Shown here piece after piece: positions 34,656 through 44,580 of a stretch of 56,153 nt of DNA. How positions within the stretch are numbered: position 1 is the first letter of the stretch; every line of letters begins with the position of its first letter. The notes under the pieces were generated by a model that was not told the origin of the DNA, did no database searches, and saw only the letters and a program-made list of their open reading frames with translations. Location of the stretch: NCBI GenBank assembly GCA_019113175.1, contig DXHY01000040.1, positions 1 through 56,153 on the forward strand. The letters are read 5' to 3'. A program made the translations under genes and the position numbers. The DNA comes from Candidatus Eisenbergiella stercoravium. Its GTDB lineage: Bacteria; Bacillota; Clostridia; Lachnospirales; Lachnospiraceae.

Positions 34656-36488
34656 TTATCTTTCATAAATCCAGGCTTTCGCGCTGAAATCCCTGTCCGC
34701 CCTTCCATACTCAAAAAGGATTCTGCTTCCTTCTGGAAATGCAGGAAGGATATCTTCCGAATTTTCAAACCGGTGCAGAATGACAAGTCCCCTGTTCTTC
34801 CATTCCCGGATGAGCACCTGCTCTCCCTGCGGATGGTTATAGGAAGCCGTACTGCAGCTTCTGTAAACCGTCGCCCCGTATTTGATGATATCCGCCGCCT
34901 TTCTATAGAAGGCCATTCCCTCTTCCACCAGCCTCCACTGCTCATCCGACAGATCATAGATGTCCCCGCTCAGGCACATCCTGCCCAGGAAGGTGGATAC
35001 GATGGAATAGAAAATCCGTTCCTCGCTGTCGTCCGCACGGAGCACCGCCCAGATATGGCTCTGCTCCGGCCGGATCACCGCGTGCAGGTTGGCGGCAATA
35101 ATGGGGATGGACGTCGTCTCATGGGCGTCGGAAAAGCTCGCCTGACTGACCAGCTCCATCATGGACGGTTCCAGACGGTGGCCGCCGCTGGAGCAGTTTT
35201 CAATCACAATGTCCGGGATCTCCTGCCGGATCCTCTCGAAGAAGCGTCTGCTTGCCGCCACCTTCCGGTAAAGGCCGTCGCCCGGGCTGTCTCCCCCATC
35301 GCAGCCCATTCCCATGGTTTCGTTGTAATCCACCTTCACATAGCCAAAGCCGCCTTCCTTCAGGGTGCGGATCACCTTTTTCTCCAGATAGTCCGTCACC
35401 CACGCATCCTCCATATCCCAGAACCTGCGGTTTCCCACCGTCAGCGCCACGCCATCCTTTTTCACCAGATGTTCCGTATTCTGAAAGCTCCGGCTCTGAT
35501 CCGCCACATTTTCCATTTCAAACCACAATCCCGGAATCATCCCTTTTGACCGGATGTAATCCGCCGCCTGTTTCAGGCCGCCTGGAAAGCTTTCCTCATT
35601 CACCTCCCAGTCTCCGATATTCCGGGACCAGTCCTTTGCGCCGCCGTACCAGCCGCAGTCGATCACAAGATAGCGGATTCCCTTTCCTTCCAGCTTATCA
35701 CAGATTTTTTTAATATTTTCAAAGGAAGGATTGCCCCAGGTGGTGCAGAATTCATTGAAAGCGATTCCCATGTCTCCATCCGCCGGGGAAATCTTCGGAT
35801 GCTGCGCCCTCACCAGTCTGTCACAGACCTGAGACAGAGAAGTTCCCTCCGCGATCACAGCCTCCGGCGAGACAAAACGTTCCCCCGGCGCGAGCTTTTT
35901 CAGCCACTGTCCGAAATCCCTGTCGGCAATTCCGCCCGTTACGGTAAAAAGCTCGCTTTCCCTGCACAGGATCTCCATCTGCCAGGAGGAAGCGCAGTAG
36001 AGCTGAACCGCCAGAAATTTTCCTGACAGGCTGTCCTCCAGCGCCAGAAAAGGGAAATACTTCCGGACGGGCATGGAGCCCACGTTTCCGAATTTTTCCA
36101 CGCGCACACCCGCTCCGCTCCAGGATTTTTCCAGATGCAGGTCTTCTATCGTCTCCGTCCTCAGCTTTCCCTCCGCGCTCCAGAAGGACTGGAGGCGGTG
36201 GATTCTGTCCGCCCGCACATCCTTCAGGGCAAAGGAGGTGAGCAGCTCCATGGCGATCTCCTTCAGGCTGTTGTTTTCCACCTCCGTCCAGGTCCGGATG
36301 GCCTCCCCGTCCTGCCTTTTATGTACCGTCAGGACGACGCCGTCCCCGTTCTCATACCGGACCGCTTCCGGGCTTTCTGATTTTTTTGCAAAGCCCTCCA
36401 TGGTCCGGCTCTGATACATGGTCAGGCCGCAGGAAAAGCCTCCCGCGTAGCCGTCTCCTGTGAGTTTCATTTCTGCGTATAAGTGCAT
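34656..36488 (-). CDS. Glycoside hydrolase family 36 (alpha-galactosidase type)
   Basis: A 610-residue intracellular enzyme. Family features: YLVIDCGWYGG, LWFEMENVAD, nucleophile D387 in FGYVKVDYNE, ENCSSGGHRLEPSMM and acid/base candidate D454 in SFSDAHETTS. It is shorter than the about 720-residue raffinose-type enzymes, with a reduced N-terminal beta domain. Start supported by GGGGAGG 7 bases upstream. The gene is followed 16 bases later by GH31 and preceded by the unknown 105-residue gene. Confidence 0.92.
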   Translation of the reverse strand: MHLYAEMKLTGDGYAGGFSCGLTMYQSRTMEGFAKKSESPEAVRYENGDGVVLTVHKRQDGEAIRTWTEVENNSLKEIAMELLTSFALKDVRADRIHRLQSFWSAEGKLRTETIEDLHLEKSWSGAGVRVEKFGNVGSMPVRKYFPFLALEDSLSGKFLAVQLYCASSWQMEILCRESELFTVTGGIADRDFGQWLKKLAPGERFVSPEAVIAEGTSLSQVCDRLVRAQHPKISPADGDMGIAFNEFCTTWGNPSFENIKKICDKLEGKGIRYLVIDCGWYGGAKDWSRNIGDWEVNEESFPGGLKQAADYIRSKGMIPGLWFEMENVADQSRSFQNTEHLVKKDGVALTVGNRRFWDMEDAWVTDYLEKKVIRTLKEGGFGYVKVDYNETMGMGCDGGDSPGDGLYRKVAASRRFFERIRQEIPDIVIENCSSGGHRLEPSMMELVSQASFSDAHETTSIPIIAANLHAVIRPEQSHIWAVLRADDSEERIFYSIVSTFLGRMCLSGDIYDLSDEQWRLVEEGMAFYRKAADIIKYGATVYRSCSTASYNHPQGEQVLIREWKNRGLVILHRFENSEDILPAFPEGSRILFEYGRADRDFSAKAWIYER

Positions 36489-36501
36489 GATTTTCCTCCC
36501 C

Positions 36502-36819
36502 TTATTCTCCGTTCGATATTTCTTTTTCCGGATCTTCCGCTTCCTCCAGCCGTTTCCGGATGCTTTCCAGCAGTTCTCTGTGCTCTCCGTGAACCGCCGC
36601 CCGGAAATGAGATTCGCCCTTTATGCCTTTGACCTGAAAATAGTCCCCCTCTGACTTAAAAAAAGGCTTTTTCAGAGATGACAGGTACAGAAAGCTTCCC
36701 ATTGATCTGAATCTCAGAATATCCGCATCAGAAAGCGGCTCTTCCAGCATAAAATCAAAGGCAAACCAGCCGGCTTCATTGCAGGCCTCCACAGAAGGCC
36801 GGACCTCTTTAATCCGCAT
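36502..36819 (-). CDS. Unknown 105-residue protein coupled to the class V aminotransferase
   Basis: A soluble acidic protein: VRPSVEACNEAGWFAFDFML at the start, a central FRSMGSFLYLSSLKKPFFKSE, then GESHFRAAVHGEHRELLESI and a charged tail. Its ATG overlaps the last codons of the aminotransferase gene by 11 bases, with GGAGG inside that gene, so the two are translationally coupled. It is not DUF3343, the small sulfur/selenium-carrier-like partner often found beside such enzymes, but could have a similar accessory role. No family recognised. Confidence 0.75.
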   Translation of the reverse strand: MRIKEVRPSVEACNEAGWFAFDFMLEEPLSDADILRFRSMGSFLYLSSLKKPFFKSEGDYFQVKGIKGESHFRAAVHGEHRELLESIRKRLEEAEDPEKEISNGE

Positions 36820-37951
36820 GAGTCAGCGCACCTCCAATCTCCCGGACAGCCCCGGTCAGAGCGTCTATTTCTTCCCGTCCTGTCGCACAGGATATGCTCA
36901 CGCGCACCGTTCCTTCTTTCCCGCTTCCGATACATTCGTGAATCAGCGGAGCACACTGGAGCCCTTCCCGGACGATGATCCCGTAGCTGTCTTTTAATAT
37001 ATAGGAAATATCCGCCGGGGTCAATCCATCCATTCCAAAGCTTAAAATCGGGCCGCGGGGTTCGGTATTTTCCGGCCCGAACAGGTGAATGCCCGGTATC
37101 TCTTTCAGCCCGTCCTGCAGATATGCCATATTTTCCCGCTCCTTTCGGGAAATCTTCTCCACACCAAATTCATATACGTAATCCGCTCCTGCCCTCAGCG
37201 CCGCGATCCCCGGAAGGTTCTGCGTGCCAGGTTCATAGTCGTATTCACCCGGCGCATAGAGAAGCTTCCCGCTCTCCCGTCCGGTGCCGCCGTATTTTAA
37301 CGGGCGAACAGGCAGCCCTTCCCGGATGTAAATGCCTCCTGTCCCCTGCGGCCCCATAAGGCTTTTGTGTCCCGTAAAGATCAGAATGTCCGCCTTCCAG
37401 GCATCCCCTTCCACCGGCATGCAGCCGGCGCTTTGGGACACATCTACCGCCAGGAGATATCCTTTTTTCTTCACGATATCCGCGATCTCCCCCATGGGCT
37501 GAACTGCTCCGGTCACGTTGGAGCAGTGGCTTATGATCACTGCTCCTTTTCCGGATGGCAGCTCCGACAGTGCAGACATTTTCACATATCCCTTCCTGTC
37601 GCAGGGCAGGATCCCGGTCCGTTCCCGCAGACCGGGCAAATTCCACAGAGGCCGCAGAAAACAGTTATGCTCGGTCTGAGCCACATAGATCCGACAGTCC
37701 GTCCAGTCCATTCCCCGAAGAAACAGATTGGCGCTCTCCGTCGCCCCGGAGGTGAAAAAGATCCGATCCCATCGCTTCACTCCAAGAAGCCTGCTCAGAC
37801 TCCTCCGGCAGGCTTCCATAATGTTTTCTTCTTCCGTCTCCAGACTGCTTCTCATCTGCCCGTCCGGCATGCCCTGTGCATATCGGACGAGCGTATCGAT
37901 CACACACTGCGGTTTCGGCCAGGAGGTGGCCGCATTGTTCAGATAGATCAT
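36809..37951 (-). CDS. Class V aminotransferase / cysteine desulfurase-like protein
   Basis: A 380-residue PLP enzyme. It opens MIYLNNAATSWPKP; H95 in AQTEHN, D170 in LLAVDVSQSAG and the PLP lysine K196 in FTGHKSLMGPQGTGG are visible. A catalytic-loop Cys lies in REGLQCAPLIHE, matching the cysteine-desulfurase-like subgroup (EF2568 type) linked to selenium or sulfur mobilisation. The start at 37951 follows AAGGA at 7 bases. It lies four bases after the sugar-isomerase gene inside a glycoside operon, an unusual neighbourhood. Confidence 0.87.
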   Translation of the reverse strand: MIYLNNAATSWPKPQCVIDTLVRYAQGMPDGQMRSSLETEEENIMEACRRSLSRLLGVKRWDRIFFTSGATESANLFLRGMDWTDCRIYVAQTEHNCFLRPLWNLPGLRERTGILPCDRKGYVKMSALSELPSGKGAVIISHCSNVTGAVQPMGEIADIVKKKGYLLAVDVSQSAGCMPVEGDAWKADILIFTGHKSLMGPQGTGGIYIREGLPVRPLKYGGTGRESGKLLYAPGEYDYEPGTQNLPGIAALRAGADYVYEFGVEKISRKERENMAYLQDGLKEIPGIHLFGPENTEPRGPILSFGMDGLTPADISYILKDSYGIIVREGLQCAPLIHECIGSGKEGTVRVSISCATGREEIDALTGAVREIGGALTHAD

Positions 37952-37955
37952 ATCT

Positions 37956-39323
37956 TTATCCTTCCAGAAGATTGAAATGCATGACTCTGGCGACCAGCTC
38001 AAGCTGCTTTTTATAATTGCCGAAGATCAGCACCTGATGATGGCCGAAGCCCGCCAGGGTGTGCATAAATTTTCTGGCGTCGTCCATCTGGACATAGTAA
38101 TAAGGGCTACAGTATACCTCCCTGTATTCCGAACGGATCACCTTTCCCGTTTTCACGCACATGGTATCCCCCTGCGGATTAAACCTGCCAAGCGTCACCT
38201 CATCCTCCTCATTTTCCGTAAAGTCCACCTGCAGCTTTCCGCCGAATCCCTGTCCGGTAAACGCCCAGAGCCTGTAGGTGAGCGGTTTGCTGCCGTAGCC
38301 GTTCATGCAGAGTGCGGGAACGGCATGATGGAGAAGAAGCATTTCATCAGACTCCATGCTGGGATTTCCCATGAACGCGGGTCGGAACGCCGTATACTGC
38401 AGGATCGTCATGGCAAGCAGGGCGTTCAGGTCTTCCTCACACCCGCTGGGGATACCTTCTCCCTTCAGCAGAGAATGGCAGATGCAGGGCGTGAACTTAC
38501 GATTCTGTGGAATTTCAGAGGTACACAGCTCATGGCAGGCTGTGGAAAAGGCGTTGCACTGGTAGACGTCCATCATCTTCTTCGCTGCCAGATAGTATTT
38601 GATATCGTTCAGAAACCAGTCCGTGTTCACCTTCACATCTGTTGCACCGGCGATGATCTTTTCCGCGATCGGCCGCGCCTCTTCATCTGTGACAGCGTCC
38701 ATGTATTTGAAAATATCGTAAAAAGGAAGCTTAATGATCTCCATGCCATATTTCTGCCGGATGAGCTCCGGATCTCTGATCAGGCTCTGCATGCCGAAGG
38801 TGGGAAGTCCGCCTGCAGTCAGTACCAGCGCCCTGGTTTCCGCCACGGCTTTTCTCACCCAGAGAGCCTCCGCGATCTCGTTCAGATCCGCCAGGTCCAG
38901 CGTCACATAGGCTTCGATTCCGATGGATCTGCAGTAGGCGGCAAAATCGATCCCCTCATTTCCGTTCTGCAGGATCACCACCGGCTTTCTATAGCGTTCC
39001 AGCTTGGGGATCCTCCAGTTCATGCACAGGAAAAAGTCTACCTGCGCCAGGTTTTCTTCGATTTTTGAAAATGTTTCCTCCGGAACCACGAAGTTTTCCG
39101 TATACCGGACGTCGATGGCGGGAAGAAAGGAGATTTTATCCGTTGCCTTCTTCAGTGTTTCCTTTGCCGCTGCAAAGGCCCTGTCCGCCGCCTCGTTTTC
39201 CTTCTCGCTGGTCATGTCGGCGGGATTGCCCGCCCGGCATGGGCCTTCCCAGAAATGGGTGTGGGTCAGGCAGCCCACTAAGGGGCGCACAATCAGTCTG
39301 GTTTCTATTGCTTTCTGTTTCAT
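37956..39323 (-). CDS. L-fucose/L-arabinose isomerase-family protein
   Basis: A 455-residue sugar isomerase-fold protein of the FucI/AraA superfamily. Recognisable parts are the N-terminal sugar-binding domain (IDVRYTENFVVPEETF; KPVVILQNGNEGIDFAAY), a central block (DWFLNDIKYYLAAKKMMDVYQCNA) and a C-terminal beta domain with GFGHHQVLIFGN. It is shorter than FucI (about 590). The start at 39323 follows AAGGAGAGG by 9 bases. It is promoter-proximal, with a palindrome overlapping the promoter. The sugar may be L-fucose or another deoxy or C5 sugar released by the glycosidases. Confidence 0.82.
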   Translation of the reverse strand: MKQKAIETRLIVRPLVGCLTHTHFWEGPCRAGNPADMTSEKENEAADRAFAAAKETLKKATDKISFLPAIDVRYTENFVVPEETFSKIEENLAQVDFFLCMNWRIPKLERYRKPVVILQNGNEGIDFAAYCRSIGIEAYVTLDLADLNEIAEALWVRKAVAETRALVLTAGGLPTFGMQSLIRDPELIRQKYGMEIIKLPFYDIFKYMDAVTDEEARPIAEKIIAGATDVKVNTDWFLNDIKYYLAAKKMMDVYQCNAFSTACHELCTSEIPQNRKFTPCICHSLLKGEGIPSGCEEDLNALLAMTILQYTAFRPAFMGNPSMESDEMLLLHHAVPALCMNGYGSKPLTYRLWAFTGQGFGGKLQVDFTENEEDEVTLGRFNPQGDTMCVKTGKVIRSEYREVYCSPYYYVQMDDARKFMHTLAGFGHHQVLIFGNYKKQLELVARVMHFNLLEG

Positions 39324-39401
39324 TTTGTTTTCCTCTCCTTTTTTGATATGCAACTGCACTGATTACAGCAATTCTCTTTTATCTGTTTTAAATTATAACA
39401 T

Positions 39402-39416
39402 TGTACAAATTGTACA
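39402..39416. promoter_or_regulatory. Perfect operator-like palindrome at the isomerase operon promoter
   Basis: TGTACAA and TTGTACA pair around one base. On the minus strand a perfect TATAAT follows within a few bases and the expected -35 position overlaps the palindrome and is poor, so a bound activator or repressor is plausible. The rest of the 250-base gap 39324-39573 is A+T-rich with no gene. Confidence 0.55.
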
Positions 39417-39573
39417 TAAAGCAATACATATTTTTGCCTTTCAAAATTTTTTATTCCATTTTTTGCTACCCTGTTCATTTTTTGGATAATAATGTCAGTT
39501 TTTTCCTTCTATCCGGCAAATCCATTTTTACCTGATATATGTACCCCAAAATGATTATATGGTTCCAAAAAAA

Positions 39574-42500
39574 TTACACATCCGCCCTTTTCATCTTTTT
39601 TGATCTTGATATGGCAACCGCACAAACGACCGCCTGTCCGCTTTTCACTCTGGGAAAAGACAGGCAGATTTCTTTGTTCGCGCGGATCTTCATCTTTTTC
39701 CTAAGCCCTCTTCTGCTCCCGGCCTCCGCCAGGATGTCCAGATTCTCCCAGATTGTCGTTCCATTCAGAGCCACATCAAAAATCCGCCATCCCCGGCAGT
39801 CTCCCGCATTCTCCGCATACCATGGTTCCGCAAAATACAGCTCCACCGTATATTCTCCCGGCTCCACCCGGAAATAGTACTGAAGCTTTTCCCTGCCGTA
39901 ACGACAGGTACGAAACAGTTCCTGATCCATGGTGTTCTGGATTGGATACCCGCAGCGGCTTTCGCTGGCAAAGCGGTTTTCCAGGTTATCATATTCCTTA
40001 GCCCAGGAGGTCCACCCGAATCCGGTTCCATCCCTTTCCCGATCCGCCGCCCAGAGGTTACCGCGAGAATCCCGGTATTCTTTTCCCCCGCAATTAACCC
40101 GGTAGAGATATTCTCCTTCTTCCGGAGCGGTCAGTTTCTCTTCCGGCTGAAAATATTTTCTTCCGTTTTCCGTCAGGACCGCGCCGTCCGCGATCAGCAG
40201 ATCCTCCGCCATTTCCCTTCCGTCCACATATCCCACGGCATAAAGCAGCCCTCTTCCCACAGGAACGTTCCGGAAAACGAAAGGTTCCCACGCTGTCCGC
40301 TCCTTCTTTTCCACCAGACTGTCCCGATAATCCAGAAACAGCGCCACCTCATCGCAGTTGGAATATACCGTAATATCGCCGATCCGTCTATTCAGGAACC
40401 GATCCGTCCAGGTGTGGGACACAATATAAACCATCGGCTCCCTTCGGGCGGATACGCAGAAGGAACGGTACAGATAAAACGCGTCCGCAGGTTCTCCCCA
40501 GCAGGAAAGCAGTCCCTTGTTGTTGACGACGCCCACCGCGTTGCTTCCCATTCCGTCCAGGCAGTATATGGTCTCTCTTCCCGGATTGGCATGGGAGCTG
40601 AAGATCCACTGAAAATGTCCGCAGACAAAATCTCTTTGCTTTTCCATTTCCCGAAGCTTCGTACCCAGGCTGTAGCAGAACAGCTCCTCGCTCACACGGC
40701 CGCCGCTGTTTTGTTTCTCATGCATGTCGCCTTCTTCATGCAGCCCCAGTACCCTGTACTGTCCGTATTCTCCCACCAGTCTCTGCCTACGGATCTCTTT
40801 TCCGTAATTTTCCACATCTCCGCCATAGGTCCCACTCCAGTTCTGCGGAATGTTCCAGTTGCTTCCAGTTCCTCCGTTGCATGTGGTCGTTTTCCGCTGC
40901 TCCGGTGTCTGGCCGTCCAGTGTGCAGATCCTCTGTGTCATGGCGGCCGCAAAGGATTCCGGAAGCAGGGACTCATTTTGCAGTCCCCACAGGATCAGGC
41001 TGGGCGAATTCCGTCTCTCCTTCACCCATTCCACCATCAGATTTTCATAGTTATCCCGGAAATCCTGCGTATCAAAATACAGATGGGCTCCCATCTGTGC
41101 CCAGTACAAAAGGCCATGTTTCTCACAGTATTCCAAATAACGAAGGTTATGCGGGCAATGCGCCTCTCGCAGTGCATTGAAACCCGCCGCCTGGATCTGA
41201 CGCATCCTGGCTTTGATCTGTTCGTCTGTAAACGCGTGGTCACATCCCAGTAAATGTTCATATTCACAGGTTCCCTGGATCAGGACCGGTTTTCCGTTCA
41301 GGAAAAAGCGGTGCTTCCGGTCTGTTTCCCCCGTTTCCGCAGCCCGGTATGGATAAGCCTTGTTCAGAAGACCGCCTTCTTCATCCAGTCCGAAGGGGGT
41401 CCATGCTTTCATGGGTTCCTCCAGCGACGTTTCCAGGTCGCGCAGTGTGCTGGATACCTGATAATAATATGGTTTTTCGCGGCTCCAGCGATCAAGGAAC
41501 TGAAGACTTTCCGTCGTCTGACAGATCACCCTTCTTTCCCTGGCTCCCAGCGTGATCCGACTTTTCAGATCAGCAATAGATTTAGTCCTGTTATAGGTCT
41601 GCACAAAGGATTCCAGCTCCAGACTGTGGGCAACCAAATCCTTGTTTTCCAGTTCAGTTTCGATCTCCAACACTACGCTGTCCGGCTTCCTGTCTGTTGC
41701 CCGTACCCGGACTCCCCCCGGTACGATTTCCGCCCGCTTTTCTTTTCCGTCCTGCCGTTTTACAAAAAACTCATTTTCCACGGAGGGTTTCTCCATAAGC
41801 AGAGCCTCATCCAGAATTTCTTCTGCCCTGTCATCAAAATTCTCCCAGGACAGGAAACGGATCCCAAAGGTTTCCGTCACTTCGTCCAGGCATGCCCCAT
41901 CCTCTCCAGCCCAGAGCTGTGTCCGCAGCTCATAGAGAAACGGGTTTTCCAGATCCCAGAGCTTATATTCGTTGAGCACACCGATCTCTCGTTCCACCCT
42001 CCGGCTTTCCAGAGGCTCAAGGACAAGTTTTTCCGTATGCCACAGCTTTTTCTCTCCATCCGGGCCTACCATCTCCTGTTCCAGCACGATACTTCGTCTT
42101 CTGCCGCACAGATTCCGGAGCTCTGTCCCGGAGCTAAGTCTGAGGGAACTGTCCTGCTGTTTCTGATACCGGACCTCTATGCCGAACGGTTCGACCCTCA
42201 CATCTCCTGTATAATATATGGACACCGGCCGGAACAGGCCCAGAGGTTGTGAACCTTCCGTGTTCGGCGTACCCCAGCAGCCACCGCAGACCCAGGGAAG
42301 ATCCCGGATCTTCTCCGGATGATCCGTTCTGACCAAAAGCATATTCTCTCCTCCCGGTTTCAGAGCCTCCGTCAGCTCTGCCGTATAACAGGTTCTCCCG
42401 CCCTTATGCCCGCCGATATATTTTCCGTTGCACCAAAGTGTGAGATACGATCCCGCACCCTCAAATTCCACAAATACATGGTCCTTCCGCTCCGGCTGTA

Positions 42501-42699
42501 CGGCAAAACGGTTCTGGTACCAGGCCGTTCCATGCAGATTTCCATGGGACAGGCAGCGGTACCCCTGATAGTCCTCCCAGTTATGAGGAAGACAGACCTC
42601 TTTCCATTCCTGTGCGTCCAGTTCCGGCACCGCTTCTCCACTCTTTCGGAAAATCGTTTTCCATCTCTGCTCAAGATCCGTCTTTTTTCTGTATTCCAT
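39574..42699 (-). CDS. Glycoside hydrolase family 2 (beta-galactosidase type) with malectin-like tail
   Basis: A 1041-residue retaining beta-glycosidase without a signal peptide. The N-terminal jelly roll (CLPHNWEDYQ...GTAWYQNRF, GAGSYLTLWCNGKYIGGHKGG) and Ig-like domains precede the TIM barrel with acid/base E576 in LWGLQNES and nucleophile E644 in VGEYGQYR. Residues about 880-1035 form a malectin-like sugar-binding domain (LQYYFRVEPGEYTVELYF, IFDVALNGTTIWENLDI). An extra domain around 300-430 is not typical of LacZ. It follows the permease genes by 6 bases and acts on the imported glycan. Confidence 0.93.
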   Translation of the reverse strand: MEYRKKTDLEQRWKTIFRKSGEAVPELDAQEWKEVCLPHNWEDYQGYRCLSHGNLHGTAWYQNRFAVQPERKDHVFVEFEGAGSYLTLWCNGKYIGGHKGGRTCYTAELTEALKPGGENMLLVRTDHPEKIRDLPWVCGGCWGTPNTEGSQPLGLFRPVSIYYTGDVRVEPFGIEVRYQKQQDSSLRLSSGTELRNLCGRRRSIVLEQEMVGPDGEKKLWHTEKLVLEPLESRRVEREIGVLNEYKLWDLENPFLYELRTQLWAGEDGACLDEVTETFGIRFLSWENFDDRAEEILDEALLMEKPSVENEFFVKRQDGKEKRAEIVPGGVRVRATDRKPDSVVLEIETELENKDLVAHSLELESFVQTYNRTKSIADLKSRITLGARERRVICQTTESLQFLDRWSREKPYYYQVSSTLRDLETSLEEPMKAWTPFGLDEEGGLLNKAYPYRAAETGETDRKHRFFLNGKPVLIQGTCEYEHLLGCDHAFTDEQIKARMRQIQAAGFNALREAHCPHNLRYLEYCEKHGLLYWAQMGAHLYFDTQDFRDNYENLMVEWVKERRNSPSLILWGLQNESLLPESFAAAMTQRICTLDGQTPEQRKTTTCNGGTGSNWNIPQNWSGTYGGDVENYGKEIRRQRLVGEYGQYRVLGLHEEGDMHEKQNSGGRVSEELFCYSLGTKLREMEKQRDFVCGHFQWIFSSHANPGRETIYCLDGMGSNAVGVVNNKGLLSCWGEPADAFYLYRSFCVSARREPMVYIVSHTWTDRFLNRRIGDITVYSNCDEVALFLDYRDSLVEKKERTAWEPFVFRNVPVGRGLLYAVGYVDGREMAEDLLIADGAVLTENGRKYFQPEEKLTAPEEGEYLYRVNCGGKEYRDSRGNLWAADRERDGTGFGWTSWAKEYDNLENRFASESRCGYPIQNTMDQELFRTCRYGREKLQYYFRVEPGEYTVELYFAEPWYAENAGDCRGWRIFDVALNGTTIWENLDILAEAGSRRGLRKKMKIRANKEICLSFPRVKSGQAVVCAVAISRSKKMKRADV

Positions 42700-42705
42700 G
42701 CTTTC

Positions 42706-43608
42706 CTACCCTTTAATTGATCCAATCATAACTCCCTTGACAAAATATTTCTGGACAAATGGATAAATGACCATGACCGGTATGGTGCTGACCACGATCA
42801 GCGCATACTTGATCACATCTGCCGTCTGGGCGATCCGCATCTGCAGCTCCGGATCCGTCACCGTGGACGGATCGATCTGATTGGCAATCAGGATCTCCTT
42901 CAGGATGATCGGCAGTGGATACAGTTCTCTGGTATTTAAGTACAGCATGGGATTAAAGTAGGAATTCCAGTGTCCCACACCATAAAACAGGACCAGGACC
43001 GCCATGATCGCCTTGGACAGAGGCAATACAATGGTGGTAAAATAACGGATATCGCTGCATCCGTCGATCTGTGCCGCATCCAGCAGTTCTCCCGGAATAC
43101 TGGTACGGATAAAAGTTCTGGCGATGATCATATTATATACTCCCAGCGCGCCGGGGATCACCATAGACCAGATGGTATCCAGCATATGAAGGTTGCGCAG
43201 CAGCATGTAATTCGGGATCATACCGCCGCTGAAGAACATGGTGAAGGTAAACAATAACATAAACTGATTATGTCCCGGCACATCATCCCTGGACAAGACA
43301 TAGCCGGCGATCATGGTCATCACCAGGTTGATGAACGTCCCAAGCACAGTATAAATGATGGAATTGCGGAATCCCAACAGGATATCCTTATTGTTGAATA
43401 CAATCTCATAGCCTTCCAGACTGAAATCCACGGGCCACAGGAATACCCTTCCCGCCGAAACCGCCTGACCGGAGGAAAAGGAAGCTGCAAGCACAAACAG
43501 AATGGGATAAAGCACCGCGATCAGCATAACAGTCAGGATCAGTCCGGACAAAACATAGAAAATTTTATCTCCTGTTCCGATTTTAACGTGTTTCCGATTC
43601 GTTTTCAT
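42706..43608 (-). CDS. Carbohydrate-type ABC transporter permease (LplC-like)
   Basis: A 300-residue permease with six helices and the EAA-type coupling loop (LLDAAQIDGCSDIRYF). It is closely related in layout to the permease at 2751, including the C-terminal YPFVQKYFVKGVMIGSIKG. GGAGG is 6 bases upstream. It follows the LplB-like gene by 13 bases and precedes GH2. ATPase not encoded here. Confidence 0.92.
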   Translation of the reverse strand: MKTNRKHVKIGTGDKIFYVLSGLILTVMLIAVLYPILFVLAASFSSGQAVSAGRVFLWPVDFSLEGYEIVFNNKDILLGFRNSIIYTVLGTFINLVMTMIAGYVLSRDDVPGHNQFMLLFTFTMFFSGGMIPNYMLLRNLHMLDTIWSMVIPGALGVYNMIIARTFIRTSIPGELLDAAQIDGCSDIRYFTTIVLPLSKAIMAVLVLFYGVGHWNSYFNPMLYLNTRELYPLPIILKEILIANQIDPSTVTDPELQMRIAQTADVIKYALIVVSTIPVMVIYPFVQKYFVKGVMIGSIKG

Positions 43609-43621
43609 TCTCTCCCTCCTC

Positions 43622-44560
43622 CTAGAAAATCCCGTTTCCGTTCATCATCTTGCTGATCTTATTGACCGTTACGAGAAGGATGAAATTGATCACGGAATTG
43701 AACATTCCAATAGCGGTTGAAAGGGAAAAATCTCCGGTTCCTCTTGCCAGACCAACCTTATATACATAAGTGGAGATCACTTCGCTGGCCGACAGGTTCA
43801 GATCGTTCTGCAGAAGCAGCACTTTCTCATATCCCACGTTCATGATATTGCCTGCTGCCAGGATCAGCATGATCGTTGCCGTCGGCATGATGCTGGGCCA
43901 GTCCACATAGATCAGTCTCTGGAACCGGGACGCTCCGTCGATCTTTGCCGCTTCATGCAGAGACTGATCCACATTGGAAAGCGCCGCGATATAAATGATC
44001 GCACTGTATCCCGTAGACTGCCAGACACCGGACCAGACATAAATATGCTTAAACAGGCTCGCCTTTCCCAGGATATCCGGCGCTGTATTTCCCGTAAATA
44101 GAGAATACAGAGTCCCGTAGATACCGATTCTGGAATTCAAAACCTGCATTATCAGGCCAACCAGAACAACTGTAGATATAAAATAAGGAATGTAAGTGGT
44201 GGTCTGTACAAATTTCTTAAACCGCTTTCCAGGGAACGCATTCAGGATCAATGCAAAAAGAATCGGTATTGGAAACGTTACTACAAGGCTGTACAGTGAT
44301 ACCGTCAGTGTATTAACAAGAACCTGCTTGAATTTATAGGAAGAAAAAAACTCCCGAAAATTTGCCAGTCCCACCCAGTCGCTGCCCCAGATCCCTTTTG
44401 TCATGTCATAATCTTTAAATGCCAGCACCAGTCCTCCCATGGGGACGTAGGCGAAAATGATGATATACAGGACAGGAAGCAAAAGCAGCAGATACATCTG
44501 CCATCTGGCGCAGATCCGGGTCTTCAGAGACCGGCTCGATTTGTTATTGCTGTTTTTCAT
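43622..44560 (-). CDS. Carbohydrate-type ABC transporter permease (LplB-like)
   Basis: A 312-residue permease with the EAA loop HEAAKIDGASRFQRLIYVD and six helices; a basic N-terminus (NKSSRSLKTRICARW) faces the cytoplasm. AAGGTG lies 7 bases upstream. Partner of the downstream LplC-like permease and of the upstream lipoprotein, from which it is separated by two hairpins. Confidence 0.92.
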   Translation of the reverse strand: MKNSNNKSSRSLKTRICARWQMYLLLLLPVLYIIIFAYVPMGGLVLAFKDYDMTKGIWGSDWVGLANFREFFSSYKFKQVLVNTLTVSLYSLVVTFPIPILFALILNAFPGKRFKKFVQTTTYIPYFISTVVLVGLIMQVLNSRIGIYGTLYSLFTGNTAPDILGKASLFKHIYVWSGVWQSTGYSAIIYIAALSNVDQSLHEAAKIDGASRFQRLIYVDWPSIMPTATIMLILAAGNIMNVGYEKVLLLQNDLNLSASEVISTYVYKVGLARGTGDFSLSTAIGMFNSVINFILLVTVNKISKMMNGNGIF

Positions 44561-44580
44561 TTCATCACCTTCCAGATAAC

